A DNA stretch of 64,000 nt, from NCBI RefSeq assembly GCF_022024035.1, contig NZ_CP091787.1, positions 1,550,001 to 1,614,000 on the forward strand, read 5' to 3'. Each line of letters opens with the position of its first letter. The first letter of the stretch is position 1. Shown here in pieces: positions 7,921 to 16,271 of this stretch. The DNA is from Prevotella sp. E13-17 (lineage in GTDB: Bacteria; Bacteroidota; Bacteroidia; Bacteroidales; Bacteroidaceae). The notes beneath the pieces are model-generated. The model worked only from the letters and a program-made list of their open reading frames with translations. It was not told the DNA's origin and ran no database searches. The translations under genes and the position numbers were made by a program.

Positions 7921-8496
7921 CTAAAACAAAATTGGTAATCTAACAAAATGCTCGTTGTCTGGGGTGTTAAATGTCGTGTCCCAATAGCGGCCTATAACCT
8001 GCCAGGTGCCATCAAGATGTATATCATATTCTTTTTTGACCTCTTCCCAAAGTTTGAGTTGCTCTTCAAACACATAGAGACGATTGGTTTTGTTTGCAAA
8101 ACGCTTAGGCATTAATTTCCATATTGGGGCTTTTATAAAGCGGGCGAAAGAATGATACCCGTTTCTACTCTTGGGGGAAACGTTTATACCATCAATAAAT
8201 CTGTATAGATAACCGATTTCGCTTCCAGAAAAGTTGCATAACTGCAGACCACTCGTGTATAAATATAGTTTCTGTATGTTAGGGTACTGCTCACGAAGCC
8301 CTTGACAAAGCCCCGTGATAGCTCCAATACCATGAATAAGAGGTTCGCCTCCTGTGATGCATACCGTGTGGGCCTCACGTAGCATATCGGTCGTGACAGT
8401 TGGTAAGTTCCCAATGTCATAGAAGTTATTACAACACAGAGGACATTGATAGTTACATTTCTCTGTAATCAGTATGTGGTATATTTGTTCGCTCAT
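7921..8496 (-). CDS. Radical SAM protein, short, QueE/NrdG-like
   Basis: A 191-residue protein with CNYQCPLC at residues 14-21 (CX3CX2C, the 4Fe-4S ligands) and VCITGGEPL around residue 50 (the GGEP SAM-binding motif). It is near the lower length limit for radical SAM enzymes, like phage QueE or NrdG-type proteins. Substrate unknown. No other queuosine or deazaguanine genes were recognised nearby. It sits in the early operon, compatible with nucleotide or DNA modification. Confidence 0.75.
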   Translation of the reverse strand: MSEQIYHILITEKCNYQCPLCCNNFYDIGNLPTVTTDMLREAHTVCITGGEPLIHGIGAITGLCQGLREQYPNIQKLYLYTSGLQLCNFSGSEIGYLYRFIDGINVSPKSRNGYHSFARFIKAPIWKLMPKRFANKTNRLYVFEEQLKLWEEVKKEYDIHLDGTWQVIGRYWDTTFNTPDNEHFVRLPILF

Positions 8497-8526
8497 AACT
8501 TTATTCTTTTAAGGAAGAAGTAAGCA

Positions 8527-9231
8527 CTAAGGCTTACTATCTTCCAGTTGTCTAATTACACTACCATTGTAGGCGTTCCGTGTGAGTGAGATAAACTCAT
8601 TCACCGTGTACTCACCATGCTCATAGTCAAGACCATGCTCTTCACAAAAATGCTTTCGTCCAGCAAGGCACGAACCAGTCAAGACATGGTGCCAACTGAA
8701 CAGTTCCTTTGCAGACACTTTCTTGTCTCGGTCAGGATATGTTTCGTTGAACTTTACAATTCTTTCTTCAAGCGGCATGTTCTGCTCGTATTTTTCAGCT
8801 GCATCGTCAAATGCTTCTTTCAGAGTATCGCCATGAGCAAAGTAATTACCACACTTAGCAATATAACAAGATCGCGTAGTGAGGTCACTGTTAAGTATTC
8901 GTCCTTTGGCATAGTTGCTATGTACGGAATCTATCAGTGTCTGAGTATTGTCAACCCTGTGTACCACCATACCATTAATGGCCTCTATATTTCTGCCATA
9001 GCCATAGCCATAGCCATAGCCATCGCCATAGCCATAGCCATAGCCATAGCCATAGCCATAGCCATCGCCAGAGCCATCGCCAGAGCCATCGCCAGAGCCA
9101 TCGCCAGAGCCATAGCCATAGCCAGAGCCATAGCCAGAGCCATAGCCAGAGCCATAGCCATAGCCATTTGGATATTCATCAACTCGCAGGAAGTCTAATA
9201 CTTCCTGCCTCGTCTCAATCATTTTTTCCAT
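8527..9231 (-). CDS. Gly/Tyr/Ser/Asp hexamer-repeat protein with conserved C-terminal domain
   Basis: A 234-residue protein: a short N-terminal piece (EVLDFLRVDEYPNG), about 58 residues of alternating Gly with Tyr, Ser or Asp, then a conserved domain with INGMVVHRVDNTQTLI, CYIAKCGNYFAHG, LTGSCLAGRKHFCEEHG and YTVNEFISLTRNAYNGSVI. I recall this C-terminal domain from Bacteroides mobile elements, often with such repeats. The repeat could vary in length by slippage; the low-complexity part may act as a flexible linker. Function unknown. Confidence 0.7.
   Translation of the reverse strand: MEKMIETRQEVLDFLRVDEYPNGYGYGSGYGSGYGSGYGYGSGDGSGDGSGDGSGDGYGYGYGYGYGYGDGYGYGYGYGRNIEAINGMVVHRVDNTQTLIDSVHSNYAKGRILNSDLTTRSCYIAKCGNYFAHGDTLKEAFDDAAEKYEQNMPLEERIVKFNETYPDRDKKVSAKELFSWHHVLTGSCLAGRKHFCEEHGLDYEHGEYTVNEFISLTRNAYNGSVIRQLEDSKP
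8994..9168. repeat. Hexanucleotide tandem repeat inside a coding gene
   Basis: About 29 copies of a 6-bp unit, gccata on the plus strand with gccaga and gccatc variants. It encodes Gly-Tyr, Gly-Ser and Gly-Asp pairs. Six-bp units keep the frame, so copy-number changes alter protein length without causing frameshifts. Confidence 0.9.
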
Positions 9232-9536
9232 TCTCTTACGCTTTCGATTGATTCAACAGCTTTTTCGGTACATTCGTGGATTTCAATCACAGAGCTTACC
9301 ACAATAGATGATTCCGTAATGGTAAACTTGCAATTTGAGGGTACCTTCGTTCCATCAACAGCCAGCTGCGTAATTGAGCACGCACCATCCCAGTACCACA
9401 ATCTGCGGCAGTTGAGTAGTTCAACCGTCCATTTGTCTTCACACTTCTCGACCTCATTAAGAGTGCCGAAGAATACACCTGCTCCGTAAGAGCGAATTAC
9501 AACTTTCTTTCCAATTAACTTTTCAATTGCTTTCAT
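9219..9536 (-). CDS. DUF6948-like protein
   Basis: A 105-residue protein with KLIGKKVVIRSYGAGVFFG, CRRLWYWDGACSITQLA, DGTKVPSNCKFTI and IEIHECTEKAVESI. This matches the pattern remembered as DUF6948, a small beta-rich family common in Bacteroides phages. Function unknown. Its 3' end overlaps the start of the hexamer-repeat gene by 13 nt. Confidence 0.75.
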   Translation of the reverse strand: MKAIEKLIGKKVVIRSYGAGVFFGTLNEVEKCEDKWTVELLNCRRLWYWDGACSITQLAVDGTKVPSNCKFTITESSIVVSSVIEIHECTEKAVESIESVREWKK

Positions 9537-9548
9537 CTTGTCTGAATT

Positions 9549-10916
9549 TTAAATTGTTAATAATTGTAGTTTCTTTAATTGTTCCAATATTCCGTGCAAA
9601 GTTGCATGATAGTTTATAGGATTTACGCGTAAGTCAATAACTTCTTCGAGCACTTTTATATCAGTTGCACTCGGCTTCCAAGTTGACTGAGGTCTGAGGG
9701 ATTTAATCTTATTTTTAAGCCAGTGAAAAATAATGTGGGCATCCCATTTATCTGTAATTTGATACTTTGCTAAAGCATTCTTACAGACAAGAAGATATTG
9801 TTCATCCTCTTCACTCCACTCTTGCTTTGGTTGTGGTTGTACTCTTTCTTTGAGGGATTTGAGCCAATCCAATTTATCTTCATTGCCCATAAATCCAGCA
9901 AGTGCAAATATAGTTGCAGTGTATATCTTTTCATCCTCTTCACTCCAAGGCATCTGCTCAATCTTCTTCAATTCTTTCTTCTCAGCATCCCATTTGTAAC
10001 CAGCATCTTTCATTTCTTGAAATAAAAGGTCACGCTGTTCTTTAGTTGCAGGATAGATTTCAGAACCTGTTGCAATATATGAATTAGTGTCTATACGGAA
10101 TCCTAATTCAATATCATAATGACAATAGCATGTAGGTTTTCCGTTAGAATTCATCTTTTTAAATATAAATACCCAGTCTTCTGTTGCAAGCACATCACCA
10201 TCAATTGCGTCTTCGATAGTCCATAAATGCCAATTCTCTACATCTGGAATATCTGCAGAATGAACACTAAGGTCTTTATTATAACCAAACCATCCGTGAA
10301 ACTTGTTATTTTCGTTTTCGTCAACCTTGCCAATGATTTTTCCATTAGTAATAATATCGCCAACCTTAAACTTCTGCTCACCTTGCTTAATAACTACCTT
10401 GTTATCTTCTATCTCTGCGTGGTAGCCGTTAGGTATGTTGTAGCTGGCTTCTTGTAACTCGCTGTCTTTTGCACCAAAGGGAATTTCGACATCAAGAGTT
10501 GGTTTCTGCTCACCTAACTTTTCAAGACAATATTTTATTGCTGCTTCACAAACACCTTCGTAAGTTGTCCATTGGCCACTATCTTCATCATTACCACCTT
10601 CTTTTGGATTACATTTACAACTTCCATAAGGAATATTGGATATTGTATAGAGATAACCACAAGCTGTTCTATAAGGTTCGATACATAAATTATGCACTTC
10701 TCTTAGCCACTTCATTGCCATTTGGAGAGTAGAGCAACCTATAATCTCTATTGTATCACTTTTATTATTATAAACCTGACGTGGTATATTGTCATTGAAG
10801 ATTGGTTCAGCATTAATCATATGAAACCAATAAGCGTTACAAGGTTCATTAAATCCTTTCTCTTTCAGCAGTTTTGCAGTTTTAAAACTAACATAATCTT
10901 CTGTAATTGTTGCCAT
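9549..10916 (-). CDS. Large mosaic protein with WSEEDE repeats
   Basis: From the ATG at 10916 it has 455 residues; the frame reaches 10961 only via a TTG. It contains an N-terminal domain with WFHMINAEPIF, a beta module (KFKVGDIITNGKIIGKVDE), WTIEDAIDGDVLATED, and C-terminal PWSEEDEKIY and EWSEEDEQYL helical repeats. These are typical of a widespread Bacteroides mobile-element family of unknown function, assembled from exchangeable modules. It overlaps a 42-codon ORF upstream by 29 nt. Confidence 0.75.
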   Translation of the reverse strand: MATITEDYVSFKTAKLLKEKGFNEPCNAYWFHMINAEPIFNDNIPRQVYNNKSDTIEIIGCSTLQMAMKWLREVHNLCIEPYRTACGYLYTISNIPYGSCKCNPKEGGNDEDSGQWTTYEGVCEAAIKYCLEKLGEQKPTLDVEIPFGAKDSELQEASYNIPNGYHAEIEDNKVVIKQGEQKFKVGDIITNGKIIGKVDENENNKFHGWFGYNKDLSVHSADIPDVENWHLWTIEDAIDGDVLATEDWVFIFKKMNSNGKPTCYCHYDIELGFRIDTNSYIATGSEIYPATKEQRDLLFQEMKDAGYKWDAEKKELKKIEQMPWSEEDEKIYTATIFALAGFMGNEDKLDWLKSLKERVQPQPKQEWSEEDEQYLLVCKNALAKYQITDKWDAHIIFHWLKNKIKSLRPQSTWKPSATDIKVLEEVIDLRVNPINYHATLHGILEQLKKLQLLTI

Positions 10917-11016
10917 AGCTGTTTTTTCTTTTGATAAGGACACCACCCCACAGAAGTTCAATTACTTCGTAATCTCCTGTAACAACAGTGCCCTGATGAT
11001 CATTATTTATCTTCAT
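10888..11016 (-). CDS. Small overlapping ORF (42 residues)
   Basis: The ATG at 11016 lies within the last codons of the PI-PLC-like gene, and the TAG lies inside the next gene. The product has a convincing composition (GDYEVIELLWGGVLIKRK) and bridges two genes that would otherwise have an 86-nt gap, as expected in this tightly packed operon. Function unknown. Confidence 0.5.
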   Translation of the reverse strand: MKINNDHQGTVVTGDYEVIELLWGGVLIKRKNSYGNNYRRLC

Positions 11017-11584
11017 CACTAATAAAATCTATCATGAGCACGTCTTTGGAGGTGCCTTTGATAATATTCTCTTTGTTATGCAACTTCGCATATAGCCAGG
11101 GCCATAATGTGTATAAGAGACTGCCACTTGCGGAACCATATTTGCCGTCAATCTGCAAGTTCCTGGTCTTGAAGTCATAATCTATATTTGGTTTAGATAA
11201 AAGGTTGTTGCCACCAAAGAAATAGATGTTAGGAAACCAATCTTTAATCTTGGCACACCAGGAGGCAAACATGCGCACTTCATTAATAGAGCAGTCTGTA
11301 TAACTACGGATCTCATGTATAACCCTTACATATGTATCTGGATGCATGTTAAGGTAATATAAATCGCCCATCACTTCAGTTTCAGACACTTCATAATCTA
11401 TGAGTCCGTGGGCGATTTTGAGCACTCCATTTGTGAATTTAACCCTGAGATCAAAACAACGTGCACCAGCTGCATACTGGTCATAGATGTTCAGCTGTTG
11501 ACATCGTGCAGTGAAAGCGAACAAGCGCATCCACCATCTTTTCGGACGTAGGAACGTCCATGAGTCGTGTGATCCAATAATCAT
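11003..11584 (-). CDS. PI-PLC X-domain-like phosphodiesterase
   Basis: A 193-residue protein starting MIIGSHDSW with ARCFDLRV and LKIAHGLIDYE. His5 and His59 occupy the positions of the two catalytic histidines in PI-PLC-like phosphodiesterases; the GSHDSW and RCFDLR blocks match the start of the TIM barrel. It is shorter than bacterial PI-PLC (about 300) and lacks a signal peptide, so it probably acts in the cytoplasm. Related proteins recur in Bacteroidetes phages; the substrate is unknown. Confidence 0.7.
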   Translation of the reverse strand: MIIGSHDSWTFLRPKRWWMRLFAFTARCQQLNIYDQYAAGARCFDLRVKFTNGVLKIAHGLIDYEVSETEVMGDLYYLNMHPDTYVRVIHEIRSYTDCSINEVRMFASWCAKIKDWFPNIYFFGGNNLLSKPNIDYDFKTRNLQIDGKYGSASGSLLYTLWPWLYAKLHNKENIIKGTSKDVLMIDFISDEDK

Positions 11585-11595
11585 AGTTTAATGTT

Positions 11596-12144
11596 TTAAG
11601 TGAATAATGTTAGTTCTGTTACTTCCTTCTTTTGACGAGGCCTCATCTGTTTGTAGTTCATAGTCTCATCTGGTGTTGCTGGCTTTTCTTGATGCATCAT
11701 ACATTGCTGAGGCTTCGTCATCATCATTGTGCGTCTTGCGCTGACACCTTCCACCCAAAGCCTATAGAACTCCTCCAGGGCATCAATACAAAGATGATTG
11801 TGCTCTGTATCCCAATGGTTCTTTTTGAACTCCTGGAGCCTTACCCATGCTTCCGAAGGTACCTTCTGTATCAGCTTTGCGTCTTGGATAGCCCTTTCTA
11901 TTGTTGCTCCTACGTTGCTAGGTGGTTCAGAATGCTTAAATTCCCCAAGAGTAGGGAAGTGCTTGGGATAATCACCACATGCTTCTTGTACCGTCTTATA
12001 TACATGCTGCGGTGTGTAGAGCACGGTAGCTTGAACACCTTGAATAGGTATGCGGACGGCTGTCATACCAAACATGTCATTGTGGTTGATGATCTCTCCG
12101 GCAACCACCTTGTTATACCAACTGACATATACCTGCTCCATCAT
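11596..12144 (-). CDS. Hypothetical early protein
   Basis: A 182-residue protein with YVSWYNKVVAGEIINHNDMF and a small beta domain at the N-terminus, then helices and a Lys/Gln-rich tail. Not recognised. It overlaps the upstream radical SAM gene by 4 nt (ATGA). Confidence 0.6.
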   Translation of the reverse strand: MMEQVYVSWYNKVVAGEIINHNDMFGMTAVRIPIQGVQATVLYTPQHVYKTVQEACGDYPKHFPTLGEFKHSEPPSNVGATIERAIQDAKLIQKVPSEAWVRLQEFKKNHWDTEHNHLCIDALEEFYRLWVEGVSARRTMMMTKPQQCMMHQEKPATPDETMNYKQMRPRQKKEVTELTLFT

Positions 12145-13145
12145 TTACAATTAAAGTATTCTATACATTTAAATCCTTTTCTTGGCTCGAACTCCTCAAA
12201 GCTGTGTGCTACGAAGTGTGCTCTTTTGTTGACCCATGCAGCCATGTCCTTTTGCCATTGTGGAATAGGTCGGTGTGGATTGTCTGGATCACGATAGGGT
12301 TGAGCAAAGGCATACACCCAGTTTCCTGTGTGATTCTTTCGAGCGTCTTGCAATCGTTGCCACCAATATTGAATGCGGTCATAGCATTCGTTCATGTCAT
12401 CGTTGAGCATGGTGTAGAGGAAGAACTCTCCGTGAAATCCGTAACCGATTATCATTTCCATTGCCCGCTCACAGTATTCAATTTGCTTGTGAGTGTCACA
12501 ACCAAAGCGGATGCGGTTCTTGTCGAGCCACTTGACCTTTGCAAGTAGTTGTGCCCATTCATCTGTAACGAGTCTTGCATCGAGTGCCTGGTTGAAGTCC
12601 ACTCGATAACCTCTTTCGATAATCTTCTGAACCTGCTGCTTGGCATAATCGCCAGCCGCAAGGATGTTGTTATCCATGAGCACCAACTTCGTGCGCCCCT
12701 CAATGGCTATCTCGTCCACGTCCATGTAGGGAACGATGCGCCCTTCTTTCCTTGGCACCACACACCAACGGCATTTATTCGGGCATCCTCTGGTCAGAAA
12801 ACCGTATGCATAGTCCTTTGGTATATTTCGATAAATGCTATAATCAGGCTGACATCTATCTATTTCTTTTGGAAGAACACTTTTAATGTCATATCCCGTT
12901 CCCCCTTTAATGACATTTCGTGCATTACTGATAATATAGCCATAGTCAGGTGAAAAGTTAAATATCTTGGACATATATACAATATCATAAGGTCTTTCTG
13001 TCCGCAAAGGATTGTACCACTCTACCGTATCACCATGGTTGCGATGCCACCTGGCAATCTTTCCAAGTGCGATGTTTGGATAGATTGTTGCGCCCCATTT
13101 TTTCTTTTTTGCATGCCCATCGACATCTATAAGCCCTATAATCAT
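12141..13145 (-). CDS. Radical SAM protein with cobalamin-binding-like N-terminus
   Basis: A 334-residue protein. CPNKCRWC at residues 121-128 is the CX3CX2C cluster, in the context GFLTRGCPNKCRWCVVP, typical of B12-type radical SAM proteins. The N-terminal 100 residues (MIIGLIDVDGH...YPNIALGKIARWHRNHGDTVEWY) resemble the preceding cobalamin-binding-like Rossmann module but lack a DxHxxG motif, so B12 binding is doubtful. Substrate unknown. It is one of two radical SAM genes in this early operon. Confidence 0.75.
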   Translation of the reverse strand: MIIGLIDVDGHAKKKKWGATIYPNIALGKIARWHRNHGDTVEWYNPLRTERPYDIVYMSKIFNFSPDYGYIISNARNVIKGGTGYDIKSVLPKEIDRCQPDYSIYRNIPKDYAYGFLTRGCPNKCRWCVVPRKEGRIVPYMDVDEIAIEGRTKLVLMDNNILAAGDYAKQQVQKIIERGYRVDFNQALDARLVTDEWAQLLAKVKWLDKNRIRFGCDTHKQIEYCERAMEMIIGYGFHGEFFLYTMLNDDMNECYDRIQYWWQRLQDARKNHTGNWVYAFAQPYRDPDNPHRPIPQWQKDMAAWVNKRAHFVAHSFEEFEPRKGFKCIEYFNCK

Positions 13146-13663
13146 AGTCCAATGAATTTCTTGACGTACCTGTTTATTTCGTCTTCCATCTCGAAGTATT
13201 CCTTCGTTACTTCCTTCTTCGTCTGCTTGTCTATGTCGTTTCGCTTACGGGAGTCCATCCAGTTGTGCCAGCAGAAACGCCATGTTATAACGTCTCGGAA
13301 GAATTTATATCCAGGTGTTCCTTCCTTCTGTTTAAGAAGCTCTGGGTTGTGATCCAGTTGCTGGCTTATCTTGTGGTTCTGTTCGTCAATGCTCCAGGCA
13401 AGAGATTTGCATGCGTCAAGGTCGGCTCTTTTCTTGCCGTCTGCCACATACTTTTCACTTGCTTTAAGATACCTGTAGATTAGATAGACATACTCCTCTT
13501 CCTTTGTGAGGTTTATTGGCTCAACGTCAACCGTCATTCGTGCCAATGGCATCTTGTTCTGCAGGCTGCGAAGTTCTATCTTTGCATACTTAGCATCGAA
13601 GGCCGTGATATTTGGTGCCTTCTTTCCTGGTTCGTATATTTTGAATGTTACTTTGAATGGCAT
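13142..13663 (-). CDS. Hypothetical early protein
   Basis: A 173-residue protein with a short beta N-terminus (MPFKVTFKIYEPGKKAP) and a long helical remainder rich in Lys, Glu and Trp (WSIDEQNHKISQQL, WRFCWHNWMDSRKRND). Not recognised. It overlaps the radical SAM gene start by 4 nt. Confidence 0.6.
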   Translation of the reverse strand: MPFKVTFKIYEPGKKAPNITAFDAKYAKIELRSLQNKMPLARMTVDVEPINLTKEEEYVYLIYRYLKASEKYVADGKKRADLDACKSLAWSIDEQNHKISQQLDHNPELLKQKEGTPGYKFFRDVITWRFCWHNWMDSRKRNDIDKQTKKEVTKEYFEMEDEINRYVKKFIGL

Positions 13664-13664
13664 T

Positions 13665-13850
13665 TTACTTGAAAATATCTTCTTGTACGATGGTAATTAC
13701 AGGTCTCGTATGTGTGCGCTTCTTGGCGGGGATGCGAAGATACCTCTTCAGCATGTGCTTCAAGGTAACTTCGCTTGTGCACTTGGCCGATATTGGCTCA
13801 CGCTCTCCCGTCAGTCTGTTTTTGGCCGTGATGACGTATAGCGGTTTCAT
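13665..13850 (-). CDS. Small basic hypothetical protein
   Basis: A 61-residue basic protein (MKPLYVITAKNRLTGEREP at the N-terminus). It overlaps the DUF4494 gene by 4 nt. Function unknown. Confidence 0.55.
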   Translation of the reverse strand: MKPLYVITAKNRLTGEREPISAKCTSEVTLKHMLKRYLRIPAKKRTHTRPVITIVQEDIFK

Positions 13851-14302
13851 GACTTATCCATAATTACTTCGAACACATCCAGGATCTTGGTCTCGCTAAC
13901 CGAAGATATGGTATAATCAATCATGGTGCCACCCATCACCTCATCAATGTTCTTGCGGGCCTCTTCTAGTGTTGCACCCTGCACCAGGTAGTTGACTGTT
14001 GTCTTCTTTTCCTTTTCTGTCTTCTCATCGATGGTGATAAACTGTAGCTTGCTCTTATACCACTTGTCGCTATTCTCCTTATCATCGAAGAAAACCTCAC
14101 CCCAGGGACACCTATCAATCTCCTCGATATTATATTCACCACTGATGTATGATTGCATCTCATGGATGATGTTAGCCTCAGCCTCCGTAAAGCTAAGAGC
14201 GTTGACTACGAACTGTTCAGTTACTTTCTTTTCCATGCCGTCCTCCATCGTCTTCTCATAACGAATCTTGCAGAGGAACCAGTTTGCTGTTCTACTTCTC
14301 AT
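13847..14302 (-). CDS. DUF4494 protein
   Basis: A 151-residue protein with ANWFLCKIRYEKTMEDGM, KKVTEQFVVNALSFTEAEA and GGTMIDYTISSVSETKILDVF. This is the DUF4494 pattern, very common in Bacteroidetes phages and of unknown function. It overlaps neighbours on both sides by 4 nt. Confidence 0.8.
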   Translation of the reverse strand: MRSRTANWFLCKIRYEKTMEDGMEKKVTEQFVVNALSFTEAEANIIHEMQSYISGEYNIEEIDRCPWGEVFFDDKENSDKWYKSKLQFITIDEKTEKEKKTTVNYLVQGATLEEARKNIDEVMGGTMIDYTISSVSETKILDVFEVIMDKS

Positions 14303-14808
14303 GATTTCTTATTTTTGTTGTTTATAACTTTATAAAATTTCTCTCTCTCACGGTCTTCCTGCTCTTTGAGTCTGGCACGATTAGCGTCACGTATCTCTTT
14401 TCTTGTGTCATCCTTAATGCCTTTGATATAGTTTCTTATCACCTCCTGAAACTCCTCTAGGCTCCTGATAACGACATACATAAAACCTGCCGCCTCAAAC
14501 ATCCTTTGGAAGTCCTTCTGTTGCTGCGTCTGCTTGCCCAGCTTTGTCTTCATTTCGATTCCAAGGCCGTGGTAATGGCGCAGAAGAACTACACCCTCCT
14601 TGTAGGGTATTCCCACATCGCTTGCTGCGAATAATATCAGGTCTGCAACTCCTGCTACGGTTCCTTCAGCCTTATGGATGGCTCCCGATACTCTGCTATG
14701 AGCATTACCCTCATTGGCTACATGTGTCAAAAGCATTGTAAACTCAGGATACTCTGCTCTAAACCATGCTATACACTGCTGCTGTATTCTGCTCTCTGTA
14801 TGATTCAT
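14299..14808 (-). CDS. VRR-NUC domain nuclease
   Basis: A 169-residue protein with ESRIQQQCIAWFRAEYPE, HVANEG, GVADLILF around residue 53 and GIEMKTKLGKQTQQQKDF around residues 83-100. The Asp of GVADL, the E.K of IEMK and the following Gln residues match the PD-(D/E)XK core of VRR-NUC nucleases, used by phages in DNA repair or replication intermediates. A basic helical tail follows. Confidence 0.75.
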   Translation of the reverse strand: MNHTESRIQQQCIAWFRAEYPEFTMLLTHVANEGNAHSRVSGAIHKAEGTVAGVADLILFAASDVGIPYKEGVVLLRHYHGLGIEMKTKLGKQTQQQKDFQRMFEAAGFMYVVIRSLEEFQEVIRNYIKGIKDDTRKEIRDANRARLKEQEDREREKFYKVINNKNKKS

Positions 14809-15062
14809 TTATTACCTCCCGTCAGTTTTCTAAGTTTGGCTTCAGCAGTCTTGCGCTCATGTTCCGACTTGCTTAACTTTTTCTTCAGGTCTTCAATCTC
14901 ATCATGCATTTTGTCATGCTCATACATGTGCTTATTCCAGTCACCTCTATGCAAGGCATGCAGGTTAAGTAACTCGCCTCTCAGTTTTTTTAGCTCGGCC
15001 TGCACGCTTTCCAGCTCTGCTACCATTGCGTTATACTTCTTGGTTGTGATAATCTTAATCAT
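14805..15062 (-). CDS. Small coiled-coil protein
   Basis: An 85-residue protein that is almost all coiled coil (VAELESVQAELKKLRGELLN, then HDEIEDLKKKLSKSEHERK). It overlaps the VRR-NUC start by 4 nt. Function unknown. Confidence 0.6.
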   Translation of the reverse strand: MIKIITTKKYNAMVAELESVQAELKKLRGELLNLHALHRGDWNKHMYEHDKMHDEIEDLKKKLSKSEHERKTAEAKLRKLTGGNK

Positions 15063-15087
15063 GTCTATATGTTTTTTTTGTTAAATG

Positions 15088-16056
15088 TTATTCTTCGTTG
15101 TCAGGTGTCCAGTATATTCCAAACCTCTGCAGTTCTCCGCTGTTGTAGGCACTGACCAGGGGTGCTCTTGCTGAACTCTTTGGGTTTGCCTTGACTAACT
15201 CTACCATCTGCATCAGAGTCTGCTTACGTTGCTCCAACTTGTCAGCGATTGATCGACTGTCTTCAGGTGGTGTTTCGATTACTCCTACACTCTTCTTCTC
15301 CTGACCTTGCCCTTTCTTCTTCGCCAGCTGCCACCGCTCCAAATACTGCTGGTAGTTTTTGGGCGAGAAGATATACTGAAAGCTGGCAATGAAGCCTGTT
15401 TTGTTGTTCCCTAAGCTGAATGGCTCTGCCAATACTTGCTCAAAGACCATGTCAATGCTCTGCATGCCATATCGTTTGATACACTCCTCAACCATCATTC
15501 TTGTCGGCATGGTCAGACGGATGCATGGAGGCAACTTTCCATCAAAAGTCTTGTTATACCTTTTTTTTGCTTCTAAGGCCACATCTCTCGCCTCTCTCTC
15601 CATCTTAGAAGGATTATTAAGACTTCTAAGATTATCTTTATATCTTCCTTCTATAGTTAATAGGTGTGTTGTCCCATCAGTTGTCTCAACGGTTGTCCCA
15701 TTGGCTATCCCATTGGTTGTATCATCCGTTGCACTAAATAAGGTTTCTATACCACCACAACTATCATAATCACAAATAGTTATAACACTAAATCTGTTGT
15801 TCGCTTTAACGATAATTTCACCGTAAGCAATCAGTTTTTTCATGCAACGATCTAGCGTCATGCGCTTCATGCCCGTTATCTCGCAAAGGTCAGCTCTTGT
15901 TGTAGGACAGCTTCCTCTGCGGATGATGGTACCCTCAAAGCGTCCATCGGCCACGTATGCCAATGACTTCAGTGCCACATAAAGCTGGACAAGGGTAGGT
16001 TCCTTGAACCACTCTCTTTCAGGCAGGCTGCGCTGTTGTTTATACCATCCGGTCAT
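15088..16056 (-). CDS. Replication protein with N-terminal winged helix (replisome-organiser-like)
   Basis: A 322-residue protein. The N-terminus has a winged-helix-like region (PTTRADLCEITGMKRMTLDR then CMKKLIAYGEI), a Thr-rich linker follows, and the C-terminal part carries GFIASFQYIFSPKNYQQYLERW, a pattern of phage replication initiators and helicase loaders. No polymerase, primase or helicase was recognised in the window, so the phage probably recruits the host replisome through this protein. It is next to the VRR-NUC gene. The origin may lie within or near this gene but was not located. Confidence 0.6.
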   Translation of the reverse strand: MTGWYKQQRSLPEREWFKEPTLVQLYVALKSLAYVADGRFEGTIIRRGSCPTTRADLCEITGMKRMTLDRCMKKLIAYGEIIVKANNRFSVITICDYDSCGGIETLFSATDDTTNGIANGTTVETTDGTTHLLTIEGRYKDNLRSLNNPSKMEREARDVALEAKKRYNKTFDGKLPPCIRLTMPTRMMVEECIKRYGMQSIDMVFEQVLAEPFSLGNNKTGFIASFQYIFSPKNYQQYLERWQLAKKKGQGQEKKSVGVIETPPEDSRSIADKLEQRKQTLMQMVELVKANPKSSARAPLVSAYNSGELQRFGIYWTPDNEE

Positions 16057-16271
16057 AATCTTATTATCTCCTTATTTTTGAGGTTTACTACATAGTCAGA
16101 ACAACTGTTGGGCCAGTTGGCCACCTCACGCTCGTATGGGAACTTTGTGTTCCAGGGTTGTGGATGCATAAGACACTCTGCGATGATGGGGTTATTACCA
16201 TGCTGCAGCAGTCTCGCATGTTTACACGTAAGACAGCGTTTTACTGCCTTTGCTGTTGTGCTTTTTCCCAT
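16053..16271 (-). CDS. Small Cys-containing protein, possible zinc binding
   Basis: A 72-residue protein with CLTCKHAR, then a single Cys in ECLMHP and another in SCSDY: four Cys suited to a metal site. It overlaps the replication gene by 4 nt and its 5' end overlaps the previous small ORF. Function unknown. Confidence 0.6.
   Translation of the reverse strand: MGKSTTAKAVKRCLTCKHARLLQHGNNPIIAECLMHPQPWNTKFPYEREVANWPNSCSDYVVNLKNKEIIRL

Noticed and set aside
8994..9168. Possible CRISPR array
   Set aside because: Short 6-bp units without spacers, inside a protein-coding frame.
8617..9198. 193-codon plus-strand ORF opposite the hexamer-repeat gene
   Set aside because: Its Ala/Ile repeat is only the reverse of the Gly-Tyr hexamer; no conserved domain is seen on that strand.
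10917..10961. N-terminal extension of the WSEEDE protein
   Set aside because: It begins with TTG and overlaps a small ORF; the ATG at 10916 gives the conserved-looking start.
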